DNA from: Actinoplanes sichuanensis
GTDB lineage: Bacteria > Actinomycetota > Actinomycetes > Mycobacteriales > Micromonosporaceae
NCBI RefSeq assembly: GCF_033097365.1
Contig: NZ_AP028461.1
Span: forward strand, 7,936,001 to 8,000,000
Direction: 5' to 3'
Length of the DNA stretch: 64,000 nucleotides
This document shows, piece by piece, positions 27,401 to 34,965 of this stretch (position 1 is the first letter of the stretch; every line of letters starts with the position of its first letter). Below the pieces are notes generated by a model. It worked only from the letters and a program-made list of their open reading frames with translations. It made no database searches and was not told where the DNA came from. The position numbers and the translations under genes are program-made.

Positions 27401-28429
27401 GTCGACGATGGTGACCCCGGCGACACCGCCCTCGGTCATCAGATGGTCGGAGCCGGCCGTCGAACCGCCGTCGATGATCACCATGACGTGCGGCCCGCCG
27501 CCGGGCGCGCCGGCCGGGTCGAAGCGGGACCGGTTGACCAGCACGTCGTCGAGCATCGCCTCCAGCGCCGGCACGCTCGGGGCGACCAGGCGGACCGGCC
27601 CGATCGCGTCGGTCTTGCCCGGGTGCTGGGTGTGCGGCAACCATTTCACCCACTCCCAGCGGGCCCGCTCGTGATCCGGCACGCAGACGCCGATGCGCAG
27701 GTCGTCGGGGGCGTGGAAGGTGACCATCTGGGCCAGCAGGGCGCGGACGAAGTCGTGGGTGTGCCGGTCGGCGCCGCGCACGTAGATGTGCGAGAAGTCG
27801 CGCAGCGCCACCGACACCGGCAGGTCCGGCACCACCGAGTAGGTGTTCAGGAACCGGCGCAGCGCCATCGTGCACAGCGGCTCCAACTCGTCGACCGGGC
27901 GGGTCTGCGGCGGAACCAGCCGGGTCGCCACCTCCTGCGGGCCGACCGCGATCCGGACCACGGTGAAGTCGGCGTCGCCCCGACGGCGCTCCCACAGCCG
28001 GCCGCTGTCGGTGAACGTCCAGAGTGTCTCCGGATCGGGGTTGCGGTAGTAGAGCGACTCGCGCTGCTGCCGGATCGTGTCGCGCACCTGCGCCCGCAGC
28101 TGGGAGAGGTGACGCAGATACTGCCGGCGGGCCTCGATCATCTCGCGTTTGCCGGGGCCGGAGGTGTTGGTCAGCATCATCGCGAACATGCCGAGGATGG
28201 ACACCCCGTACATCGCTCCGGCCACGTAGGTGATCGGGCCGCCCCGCTGCGCGCCCATCATCAGGCCCATCGCCGCGGCGCCCGCGCCCATCGGCAGGAT
28301 CATCAGCATCCGGCTCCAGCCCTTGCCCTGCGGCGGCGGGATCTCCGGCGGCGGGTCGAGCGGGACCTCGCCGGACGGCATCACGGGCGCGGGTCGGCGC
28401 GGTGGCCGCTTGATGATCGTTACTGTCAC
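24482..28429 (-). CDS. eccC: Type VII secretion FtsK/SpoIIIE ATPase EccC (fused EccCa-EccCb)
   Basis: The 1315-residue motor of the ESX channel. Two N-terminal membrane helices (MILPMGAGAAAMGLMMGA, YVAGAMYGVSILGMFAMML) are followed by three FtsK-like ATPase domains with Walker A motifs GATGSGKS (about 480), GAAQSGKS (about 830) and GDVESGKS (about 1113). Walker B segments LLLVDFKGG and FYGLDFGGG are clear. All three P-loops look intact. As in other systems, the last domain is expected to bind the C-terminal signal of WXG100 substrates. The GTG start has GGGGAG upstream. It diverges from eccD, with a 6-bp dyad between them. Confidence 0.95.
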   Translation of the reverse strand: MTVTIIKRPPRRPAPVMPSGEVPLDPPPEIPPPQGKGWSRMLMILPMGAGAAAMGLMMGAQRGGPITYVAGAMYGVSILGMFAMMLTNTSGPGKREMIEARRQYLRHLSQLRAQVRDTIRQQRESLYYRNPDPETLWTFTDSGRLWERRRGDADFTVVRIAVGPQEVATRLVPPQTRPVDELEPLCTMALRRFLNTYSVVPDLPVSVALRDFSHIYVRGADRHTHDFVRALLAQMVTFHAPDDLRIGVCVPDHERARWEWVKWLPHTQHPGKTDAIGPVRLVAPSVPALEAMLDDVLVNRSRFDPAGAPGGGPHVMVIIDGGSTAGSDHLMTEGGVAGVTIVDLSVPPPRLLDDSSVVLEIAADGTVTGTTMDGPTEVGRSDVLSLAEAEVLARELAPLRLSAASQADAPAISLDTGLAELLEQDDPYGIDLNELWASRPNRDRLRVPIGVGADGRPVELDLKESAQDGMGPHGLLVGATGSGKSELLRTLVLALAMTHSPEILNLLLVDFKGGATFASLDRLPHTAAMITNLEDELPLVDRMLGAIQGELTRRQELLRKAGNYASQRDYERARSAGVPLAPLPSLLFIVDEFSELLSARPDFIDMFVQIGRVGRSLGIHLLLASQKLEEGRLRGLESHLSYRIGLRTFSSMESRAVLGVPDAYELPRSPGHGYLRTGTDGLIRLKAAYVSGAVRQNGDLPGAGSRGGNPIRDFSTFYVAPLLSSPEEEPAPVEENAVGDTLIEVLVRQMEGKGAPAHEVWLPPLDKASTLGQMLPPVITVPERGLTVDAEDRYGSLHALGGIIDKPYDQRRDPMWLDLSGAAGNVMIVGAAQSGKSNLLRTLVVSLALTHTPREAQFYGLDFGGGPLSALADLPHVGGVATRRDVDKVRRTIAELHGLMRAREELFATENVEGAAAYRRARTQGRFAEDPFGDVFLIVDGWSTLRTEFEDLETTVHELANRGLGFGIHVLAATNRWMDVRPQIRDVFGTRIELRLGEAADSVINRREAVNVPEDAPGRGLTPDGFHFLAALPRVDREQRVDDLAEAVGELVRDVSAQWTTAPAPAVRLLPAELPFEALPPARGALVPIGIAEADLQPVALDFDAEPHALLFGDVESGKSSFLRSLARSIAAAHTPSEARLLLVDLRRSLLGCVPPEKTIGYGTSHQVTADLINQVAVAMRERLPGPDVTPEMLSNRSWWKGPELYVLVDDFDLIASATPNPLTPLLEFLPQARDIGLHVVITRRIGGAGRALFDPVIGRIRELASPGIMMSGQREEGPLFGNLKPQPLPPGRAWMVTRKHGARLVQLAWSPPAR

Positions 28430-28446
28430 TCTGGGCTCCCCGTCTG

Positions 28447-28462
28447 TGACGTAGCGACGTCA
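28447..28462. promoter_or_regulatory. Dyad TGACGT-N4-ACGTCA between eccC and eccD
   Basis: A perfect 6-bp inverted repeat with a 4-base spacer sits in the 75-bp divergent promoter region, 30 bp upstream of the eccD -10 element. It is a candidate operator able to act on both secretion transcripts. Confidence 0.4.
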
Positions 28463-28491
28463 TCCTATCCGTGATCGGCGCCCGATCCTGC

Positions 28492-28497
28492 TACGTT
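28492..28497 (+). promoter_or_regulatory. -10 element (TACGTT) of leaderless eccD
   Basis: TACGTT ends 7 bases before the GTG at 28505, with no Shine-Dalgarno. This supports 28505 over an upstream TTG at 28496, which would lie before the predicted transcription start. Confidence 0.45.
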
Positions 28498-28504
28498 GTC
28501 CACT

Positions 28505-29914
28505 GTGAGCGCACCCGCAGCAAGCGGGCCCTCGCTGGCCCGGGTGACCATCGCGGCGCCGACCCGCCGCCTCGATCTCGCCCTGCCCGACAACATGCTC
28601 GTGGCCGAGTTGCTGCCGCATCTGCTGCGGCACGCCGAGGGTGCCCTGGGTGAACCGGCCGAGCGACACGGCGGCTGGGTGCTGCGCCGGGCCACCGGCA
28701 CCACCTTGGAACCGGGCCGCAACCTGGCCTCGCAGGGTGTCCGCGACGGCGAGTTGCTGCACCTCGACCCGGCCCGGGAGGACTGGCCCGAGCTGGCGTA
28801 CGACGACGTGGTCGAGGTGATCGCCAGCGGCTCCCGGCGGGCCGGCCGCACCTGGAGCCCGGCCGCGACCAGGCGCTGCGGTCTCGCCGTCACCGCCGGG
28901 GCGCTGCTGCTGGGCCTGGCCGGGCTGGCCGCCACCGGCCCCGGCTGGGTGGTTCCCGGCGTGATCGCGCTGATCGTCTCGCTCGCCTGCGCGGTGCTCG
29001 GCATCCTGCTGTCGCGGGCGTTCAAGGACGCGAACGCGGGCGGGGTGGTCGCGGCGAGCGGGTTGCCGTATGCGTTCTTCGGCGGCGCCTGGCTGCTCAC
29101 CGAGCCGGGTGGGGGCTTCCTCGCGGTCGGTGCGCCGGGCCTGGTCCTCGGCTCGTCGGCGCTGCTGGTGGTCAGCGTGCTCGGGCATGCCGGGGTGGCC
29201 GGGCTGACCAGGCTCTTCGTGGCCGGGATCGCAGCCGCCCTGACCGGTCTGCTGGCGGCCACCCTGGTGTTCGCCGGGGTGACCGCCGAGGGCGCGGCAG
29301 CGGTGGCGCTGACCCTGGCGATCGGGCTGCTCCCGGCGTATCCGGTGCTGGCGGGCTGGATCGGTCGGCTGCCCTTCCCGGACCTGCCGACCAAGGCCGA
29401 GGACATCCTCAAGGATCAGGCGACGCCCCGCCGGGCCGACGTGTTCGCGGCGGTGGTCCGGGCGTCCGAGGTGCTGTCCGGGTTCATCCTGTCGGCGGCG
29501 CTGTGCAGCATCGTGGTGATGACCTGGCTGGCCCTGTCCGGTCCGGATACGGCGGCCGTGCTGCTGATGGTCGCGGCGATCGCCGCCCTCCTGCTGCGGG
29601 CCCGTCTGCTGCCCACCCCTCAGCAGCGGGTGCCGCTGCTGACCGCGGGCCTGCTCGGACTGGCCGGGCTGGGCGTGGGCCCGGTCGTCACCGGCGCCGT
29701 GTCCGGGGTGGTCCTGGTCGTGCTGGCCGCCGTGGTGACCGCGGTGGCCCTGCCGTCCGCGCTGATCTACAGCCGCAAGGCCCCCTCGCCGTACCTGGGC
29801 CGAGCCGGCGACATCCTCGACATCGTCGCGATCATGGCGCTGATCCCGCTGGCCTGCGCGGTGGCCGGCGTCTTCGACGGCGTCCGCGGCCTGTTCGCCT
29901 CGATCGGCGGGTGA
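28505..29914 (+). CDS. eccD: Type VII secretion integral membrane protein EccD
   Basis: A 469-residue protein with an N-terminal ubiquitin-like YukD domain (LARVTIAAPTRRLDLALPDNMLVAELLPHLL, residues 1-95) and then about 11 membrane helices, the fixed architecture of EccD. It forms the central membrane channel vestibule of ESX systems. The GTG start is chosen from the -10 element 7 bases upstream. It overlaps or abuts eccB (8 bp apart), so eccD-eccB is an operon. It diverges from eccC. Confidence 0.92.
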   Translation: MSAPAASGPSLARVTIAAPTRRLDLALPDNMLVAELLPHLLRHAEGALGEPAERHGGWVLRRATGTTLEPGRNLASQGVRDGELLHLDPAREDWPELAYDDVVEVIASGSRRAGRTWSPAATRRCGLAVTAGALLLGLAGLAATGPGWVVPGVIALIVSLACAVLGILLSRAFKDANAGGVVAASGLPYAFFGGAWLLTEPGGGFLAVGAPGLVLGSSALLVVSVLGHAGVAGLTRLFVAGIAAALTGLLAATLVFAGVTAEGAAAVALTLAIGLLPAYPVLAGWIGRLPFPDLPTKAEDILKDQATPRRADVFAAVVRASEVLSGFILSAALCSIVVMTWLALSGPDTAAVLLMVAAIAALLLRARLLPTPQQRVPLLTAGLLGLAGLGVGPVVTGAVSGVVLVVLAAVVTAVALPSALIYSRKAPSPYLGRAGDILDIVAIMALIPLACAVAGVFDGVRGLFASIGG

Positions 29915-29921
29915 CCGGCCG

Positions 29922-31280
29922 ATGATCTCCCGACGCGACCAGTTGCAGTCGTACCAGTTCATGAACCAGCGGGTGATCTCGGCGTTCGTGATGCGGGAGA
30001 CCGACCCGGCGCAGTCCCCGCTGCGCCGCGGCATCGGCGCCCTGTTCGGCGGCCTGATGGTGGCGGTGCTGGTGGCGGCCGGGTTCGGCATCTACGGCCT
30101 GCTCACCCGGACCGGCGCCGACCAGTGGCAGCAGGACGGCTCGGTCGTCGTCGAGCGGGAGTCCGGCGCCAGCTTCGTCTACTTGCGCGGCCGGCTCAAC
30201 CCGGCGCTGAACTTCACGTCGGCGAAACTGGCGTCCGGCCGCCCGAACCCACCGGTCTTCCGGATCGCGGCGAAGTCTCTGGCCGGCACCCCACGCGGCG
30301 TGACCATCGGCATCGCGGGCGCCCCCGCCTCGCTGCCCGACGCCGCGGCCCAGGCCGGCCTGCCGTGGGCGATGTGCGCGATCCCCGGCAACCGTCCACA
30401 GTCGATCCTGCTGGTCGGCGCCACCGGCCCGGCCGGCGCCGCACTGGCCGACCGCGCGCTGCTGGTGACCGACGACGCCACCACCCACCTGATCTGGCAG
30501 GGCCGTCGACACCGCATCCCGGACCGCACCACGGTGGTGGCGCTGTTCGGCAACCAGGCGCCCGTCCAGTTCGGCGCCGCCTGGCTGAACGCCCTGCCGT
30601 CCGGCGCCGACATCGCCCCGCTCACGGTCCGCGACCTGGGCGACCCGTCCGACGCGGCCCCCGGCTTCGACATCGGCGACATCCTGGTCACCGACACCGG
30701 AAGCGGGCGCCAGTTCAACCTGATCCTGGCCGACGGCCGCGCCCCGATCACCGCGGTTCAGCAGGTGGTCCTGAGCGCCTCCCCGGACTTCGGCGAGCCT
30801 CGCAAGATCAACGTCGCCCAGCTGGCCGACATCCCGGAGAGCCGCGTCCTCGCCGGCGAGGACGCGAGCGTCCGAGGCCCCGACCAGGTGCCCCGCCTGG
30901 CCGCGGTGGCCGGCGACGAATCCGCGTGCGCGATCACCAGGGACGCCGGCAAACCACCGGACATCGCGGTCGGCGGCCCGGCCACGGCCTACAACGCCGC
31001 CATCCCCACCCCCGGAACCGCCGACTCGGGCCGCCCCCTGGCCGACCGGATACAGGTCTCCGGCGGCCGGTTCACCCTCGCCCGGGTACCCGGATCCGGC
31101 TCGTTCACCCTGGTCACCGACGTGGGACTCAGCCACCCCATCCCCAGCCAGGACGCCCTCGCCAGCCTCGGCTACGCCCCGACCCTGGCCGCCGAGATCC
31201 CCACCGCCTTGATCAATTCGATCCCCGCGGGCGTCACCCTGGACCCGGCAGCTGCCCTTCGCCCCTCCCAAAACCCCTAA
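29922..31280 (+). CDS. eccB: Type VII secretion protein EccB
   Basis: A 452-residue protein beginning MISRRDQLQSYQFMNQRVISAFVMRE, the conserved cytosolic start of EccB, followed by one membrane helix (ALFGGLMVAVLVAAGFGIYGLL) and a large extracytoplasmic domain of repeated strand-rich modules. A disulfide is likely between two cysteines (CAIPGN and CAITRD), as in known EccB structures. It starts at ATG 29922, 8 bp after eccD. EccB forms the periplasmic-side part of the ESX core complex and interacts with the mycosin encoded downstream on the other strand. Confidence 0.92.
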   Translation: MISRRDQLQSYQFMNQRVISAFVMRETDPAQSPLRRGIGALFGGLMVAVLVAAGFGIYGLLTRTGADQWQQDGSVVVERESGASFVYLRGRLNPALNFTSAKLASGRPNPPVFRIAAKSLAGTPRGVTIGIAGAPASLPDAAAQAGLPWAMCAIPGNRPQSILLVGATGPAGAALADRALLVTDDATTHLIWQGRRHRIPDRTTVVALFGNQAPVQFGAAWLNALPSGADIAPLTVRDLGDPSDAAPGFDIGDILVTDTGSGRQFNLILADGRAPITAVQQVVLSASPDFGEPRKINVAQLADIPESRVLAGEDASVRGPDQVPRLAAVAGDESACAITRDAGKPPDIAVGGPATAYNAAIPTPGTADSGRPLADRIQVSGGRFTLARVPGSGSFTLVTDVGLSHPIPSQDALASLGYAPTLAAEIPTALINSIPAGVTLDPAAALRPSQNP

Positions 31281-31628
31281 TAGGGTACGAACCACACCTC
31301 CACCACACACCACTCCGCCCCGCCTGCCCTCGCGACGCAGGCGTCCCCTCCCGACCGACCACGCGCCCGCCGGGCTGCGATTCCCGCCCTCACCGAAACC
31401 CCGCCACGCACCCGCCAGGCTGTGATCCGAACCCACGACCGGCACCCACGGTCGCACCGCCGTCGGGAACGTCCACGGAAGGCCGGTCAGCCGTTCGGTG
31501 CGCCGACGCCAGGAGCGACCACCGCACAGGGATTCGAGTCGCCGGGAGACGAGAGCGGGACGAGCCGACCGAGGATGACGGGACGGAGGAAGCGCAGGTC
31601 TTGGTTGGGAGACTCGGGTGGGAGTGGA
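31281..31628. other. 348-bp gap between convergent eccB and mycosin genes
   Basis: No gene, repeat or clear hairpin is visible. The DNA is C-rich just after eccB and contains CCCGCCGGGCTG / CACCCGCCAGGCTG near-repeats (about 31368 and 31409). Open frames here are extensions of antisense shadows. Confidence 0.4.
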
Positions 31629-32978
31629 TCAACGGCGATGGGGCGGGGTGTCCAGGAGCATCACCGGAGGGCCCGGCTCCAGGGGCTCGGGAGTGGGGGC
31701 CGGGGTGGGGGTCAGCCCCGGGCGCCACGTGCGGCGGCGGCTTCGGCGGATCGCGGCCGCCGCCAGCGACAGGGCCATCACCAGGGTGGCCGCGACCACG
31801 GCCGCGGTCATCGCGACGGCTCGGCGGAACACCTCCGAACTGTCGTCCGGAGGTGGCGCCGGATCCAGGGCCGGGAGGCCGCGGGCGTCGGTGTCCACCA
31901 GCCGGGCGGTCAACGCCGCATAGGGACTCACCACCCCGGCTCCGAAGGCCGGGCCCGCCGGAGCCGGGCTCGCGGTCGCGATCAGCCGCCGGGTCGCCTC
32001 GGCCGGAGTCATGCCGGGGTCTTCGGCTCGGAGCAGGGCGGCCGCCGCGCCCACGAAACCGGCGGCCACCGCGGTGCCGGACGACTCGACCACACCCCGG
32101 CCGGTCTGAAGAGTGGGGACGGCCACCCCGGGAGCGACCAGGTCCACGTACTTTCCGAACTGGGATTTCGGGGAGATCTGGCCGTTCTGGTCGATGGCGC
32201 CGACGCCGATGACTCCGGGGTAGGAGGCCGGGTACGGGTCGGGGTTACCGTCGTCTCGGGCGCCCAGGTCCCCGACCGCGGCCACGATGATCACATCCTG
32301 GGCGAGGGCGGTCTCGACTGCTGACGCCAGAGCCGGGTCGTCCTGGTAGACCGGGGCGGCGACGACGACCACGTCGACGTCGTTCTGTACCGCGGTGAGG
32401 ATTCCCCGGGCCAGGGTGCCGGCGGTGGGAACGGACCCGGCCGGGTCGTCGGGCATCACCCGGATCGGCAGGATCGCGGCTTCCGGGGCCAGGCCCGCCG
32501 CGTCGCTGTCGCCGCCGCCGGGGCGGCCGCCGATGGTTCCGGCCACCTGGGTTCCGATGCCGGTGCAGTCCTGGTCGGCGCCGCCCGCGTTGTCCACCGT
32601 GTCGGCGCCGGTCAGCACCCGGTCGTCGAGTTGCGGCTGGCCACCGTCGACACCGGTGGAGAGCACCGCGACCCGGGTCCCGTCCCCGTTACGCAGGGCC
32701 CGGACCGCGTCGGCCCGCAACATCTCCCGGGCCCACGACCCGTTGACCCGATCCTCACCCGGCTGCGCACAGTCCTGCCCCGGCGCCGCGAAGCCCGCCG
32801 CGACGAAGGTACCGAAAGCGCCGAAAGAAGCCGGCGCCGCGAAGCCCGCCGCAGCGAGGGCACCGGAAGCGCCGAAAGAAACCGGCGCGGAGGAGGCGGC
32901 GGCCGGCGCGGCGCAGAGAGCGACGAGCAGAGGACCGCAGAGAGCGGCCAGGGCAGCGCCCGGGGAAGCGGTTCTCAT
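31629..32978 (-). CDS. mycP: Catalytically dead mycosin (MycP-like subtilase) of the ESX locus
   Basis: A 449-residue subtilisin-like protein with a signal peptide (PGAALAALCGPLLVALCAAPAAA), a subtilase domain, one C-terminal membrane helix (AVAMTAAVVAATLVMALSLAAAAI) and a Pro-rich cytosolic tail, the MycP layout. Every active-site position is changed. The DTG aspartate is Ser107 (VAVLSTGVDG), the GHGT histidine is Ile141 (CTGIGTQVAG), the GTS serine is Ala303 (SSGTAVAAGF) and the oxyanion Asn is Asp237 (AAVGDLG). The surrounding fold motifs are intact and the gene is unbroken, so this is a pseudoenzyme, not a pseudogene. Mycobacterial mycosins also stabilise the membrane complex independently of proteolysis, a role this protein could keep. 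Confidence 0.88.
   Translation of the reverse strand: MRTASPGAALAALCGPLLVALCAAPAAASSAPVSFGASGALAAAGFAAPASFGAFGTFVAAGFAAPGQDCAQPGEDRVNGSWAREMLRADAVRALRNGDGTRVAVLSTGVDGGQPQLDDRVLTGADTVDNAGGADQDCTGIGTQVAGTIGGRPGGGDSDAAGLAPEAAILPIRVMPDDPAGSVPTAGTLARGILTAVQNDVDVVVVAAPVYQDDPALASAVETALAQDVIIVAAVGDLGARDDGNPDPYPASYPGVIGVGAIDQNGQISPKSQFGKYVDLVAPGVAVPTLQTGRGVVESSGTAVAAGFVGAAAALLRAEDPGMTPAEATRRLIATASPAPAGPAFGAGVVSPYAALTARLVDTDARGLPALDPAPPPDDSSEVFRRAVAMTAAVVAATLVMALSLAAAAIRRSRRRTWRPGLTPTPAPTPEPLEPGPPVMLLDTPPHRR
32781..32882. repeat. 51-bp tandem duplication in the mycosin gene
   Basis: Two copies of a 51-bp unit starting CGGCGCCGCGAAGCCCGCCG lie back to back (32781-32831 and 32832-32882). They encode a 17-residue repeat containing SFGA and AAGFAAP in the N-terminal extension after the signal peptide. 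Confidence 0.8.
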
Positions 32979-33128
32979 GACATGGATCCTCCGCTACCGG
33001 AAGGGAATCGACCGGCCCACAGATTCGATCTCGTGCACCTTCTGAAATTCGGCCGGAATTGCCGTTCAATATCGACATGGATCGACCGCCGGTGCATTCC
33101 GGCGGTCGATCCGAGTGGAGCGGAACGG

Positions 33129-33413
33129 TCACATTCCGGCGGCGATCTGCGCATCCACCTGCTGCATCCGATCGGCCGAGGCGCCCAGCTTGACGCCGAC
33201 CATGGCGAGGGCCTGCTTGATCTCGGTGGCGCCCTGGTTCCACTTCTGCCGGGCCTCGTCGCAGGCGGTGCCGGCGGCGCCGGTCCAGTCCTGGGCGAAG
33301 AGCTGGGTGAAGGCGGTGTACAGGTCGTTGAGCTGCTGGTCCATCTGCCCTTGGAAGGTGTTGATGGAGGCCGACGTCTCGGCGATCTGGCCGAAGTTGT
33401 AGGTGATGTTCAT
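33129..33413 (-). CDS. WXG100 family protein, EsxB-like (94 aa)
   Basis: A 94-residue helical hairpin protein with the WxG turn as WTG (FAQDWTGAAGTACDEARQKW) near residue 43. This is the hallmark of small type VII substrates that form antiparallel four-helix dimers. The C-terminal end (ASADRMQQVDAQIAAGM) lacks the YxxxD/E export signal, so its partner probably carries it. GGAGAC precedes the ATG. It is 21 bp downstream of the next entry in the same operon, which is the likely heterodimer partner. Confidence 0.88.
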   Translation of the reverse strand: MNITYNFGQIAETSASINTFQGQMDQQLNDLYTAFTQLFAQDWTGAAGTACDEARQKWNQGATEIKQALAMVGVKLGASADRMQQVDAQIAAGM

Positions 33414-33434
33414 GGTCTGGTCTCCGATTCCGGG

Positions 33435-33797
33435 TCAGCCGCGAAGGGCGTTGAGGACGGCACTGTCGGCTCCGCCGGCGGCGGCAGCCCCACGGATGGC
33501 CTGCGCGGCCTCCTCGTCGTTGACGCCGTACGTCTGCGAGGCGGACGACATCTTGCCGCCGAGCTCGTCCAGCGCCTGCATGATCTTGGCGAGACCGTCG
33601 TTGAGCTGCGTCGAGACGTCCTGGAGGGCGTTGTTCGCGGTACCGGCGAAGGCGCCGCCGCTGAGTCCCTGGATCTGGCCGAGCAGCTGGGTCATGCCCC
33701 GCGAGATGTTCTGGCCGGTGTCGGAGCACCTGGTCGCCATGGAGTTGAGCTGTTCCTGAGTGGCATGGACCTGACCCATGCCCGGCGTTCCTGCCAC
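33435..33797 (-). CDS. WXG100-like partner with FxG turn and YxxxD signal (120 aa)
   Basis: A 120-residue helical protein. In place of WxG it has FAG (SGGAFAGTANNALQDV), and it ends in a longer C-terminal tail with the export motif YGVND (YxxxD) followed by EEAAQAIRG. It starts at GTG 33797 after GGGGAG. With the WTG protein encoded just downstream it forms a pair in which one member gives the canonical turn and the other the secretion signal. Membership in the WXG100 superfamily is inferred from length, helical heptads, position and signal. Confidence 0.8.
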   Translation of the reverse strand: MAGTPGMGQVHATQEQLNSMATRCSDTGQNISRGMTQLLGQIQGLSGGAFAGTANNALQDVSTQLNDGLAKIMQALDELGGKMSSASQTYGVNDEEAAQAIRGAAAAGGADSAVLNALRG

Positions 33798-33956
33798 GAT
33801 CTCTCCCCGATTCTCGTATCAGGCGTTCCGGTTCGGTCCGCCAGTGGGTTATGCCTCTCCGTACACCACCCGTCCGGAGTCGGTTCGAAGCTTTTTCAAA
33901 AGAATCTCGTCGAACCTGATCCGGGATGCGCGCGTACTCTCCAGCGTCACCAGAAT

Positions 33957-33970
33957 CAATTGATCAATTG
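33957..33970. promoter_or_regulatory. 14-bp perfect palindrome in the divergent esx/substrate promoter region
   Basis: CAATTGATCAATTG lies 29 bp upstream of the ATG at 33999. Such an AT-rich perfect palindrome is rare in this very GC-rich DNA and sits where an operator or promoter element for the downstream substrate operon is expected. Confidence 0.45.
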
Positions 33971-33998
33971 CGGTGACATTCGGACGGGGAGAGGTGTG

Positions 33999-34961
33999 AT
34001 GGCCGCAGACAATCCCTACGCGGAGCAGACCGCGAAGAACACGAGCGTGCCGTGGCTGGGCGGCGGCCCGGCGGTCGACGTCGACCTGGACGGGCTCCGT
34101 GCGTATGCGGCCTCCCTGGCGAACCAGCAGGCCGACATCGCCTCCCGCGGGGTGTACCTGCAGCCGCTCGGCGAGATCCCGGGGCAGGCGTTCACCGGTG
34201 AGGTGCTGGGCGAGGCCGACGCGGTCCGGGCCCGGCTGGTGGCGAACGCCGGCGAACTGACCGTCTACCTGCAGAAGCTGGCCGAGTCGGTGGGCAACAT
34301 CGGCAACGCCGCCCGCACGGTGGCGGACAGCTACGGCTCCGGCGACGCGATCGGCGCGGCCTCCCTCAACGACGTTCTGTTCGCGTACGGCGACGCCGGT
34401 GTCCCGCGGCCGGACGGGCTCCCGACGGGTGTCGGCGCCACGTTCCGCGATCAGCAGTCGGCGCTGGCCGCGCTGCCCCCGGCCGCGGACAGCCGGGACT
34501 GGACGGTGACCGCGAACGTCCCGCTCTCGGCCTACCAGACGATGCAGACGGCGACCGGGCCGAACGGCGAGCGCCGCGAGGTGATGACGTTCACGCCGCC
34601 GGGCGGGGCGACGACGGTCACGACCACGATCTTCGGCAGTGACGGCGAGACGGTCTCGTCGGTGACCACCCGCACGTCGACCCGGGTCACCGGCGGCACC
34701 GAGATCACCGTGCAGGAGAACTTCGGAGCGGACGGCAAACCGACGGGTACGACCGAGACGCGCACCGAGTTCGACGGCGACAAGGTCGTCGGCCAGAGCA
34801 CCGAGGTCCGCGACGGCGCGGGCGAGACCGTGCACCGGACCGTCGAGAGCACCGACCCGGAGAGCCGGGAGCAGGTCCAGGTGGTGTCGGAACCCAACGA
34901 GAAGGGCGAGCTCGTGGAGAAGAACCGGATCGTCACCGGCATCGCCACGAACGGCGGTTGA
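33999..34961 (+). CDS. Putative type VII secretion substrate or substrate-associated protein (320 aa)
   Basis: ATG 33999 is preceded by GGGGAGAGG. The N-terminal 115 residues are helical and WXG100/PPE-like (DLDGLRAYAASLANQQADIASRGVYL ... LQKLAESVGNIGNAARTVADSYG). The C-terminal half is a Thr-rich, strand-rich repeat domain (PPGGATTVTTTIFGSDGETVSSVTTRTSTRVTGG). Its location between the esx pair and another large esx-like gene, and the lack of a Sec signal, suggest a cytosolic chaperone or exported substrate. I do not recognise a family. Confidence 0.7.
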   Translation: MAADNPYAEQTAKNTSVPWLGGGPAVDVDLDGLRAYAASLANQQADIASRGVYLQPLGEIPGQAFTGEVLGEADAVRARLVANAGELTVYLQKLAESVGNIGNAARTVADSYGSGDAIGAASLNDVLFAYGDAGVPRPDGLPTGVGATFRDQQSALAALPPAADSRDWTVTANVPLSAYQTMQTATGPNGERREVMTFTPPGGATTVTTTIFGSDGETVSSVTTRTSTRVTGGTEITVQENFGADGKPTGTTETRTEFDGDKVVGQSTEVRDGAGETVHRTVESTDPESREQVQVVSEPNEKGELVEKNRIVTGIATNGG

Positions 34962-34965
34962 GACG

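Noticed and set aside
28460..31457. Minus-strand open frames opposite eccD and eccB
   Set aside because: They cover certain secretion genes in antisense and show only Arg/Gly/His/Gln-rich low-complexity sequence.
31629..32978. Mycosin gene as a pseudogene
   Set aside because: The frame is intact, the signal peptide and membrane anchor are kept, and the fold motifs around the lost catalytic residues are well conserved. A pseudoenzyme is the better reading.
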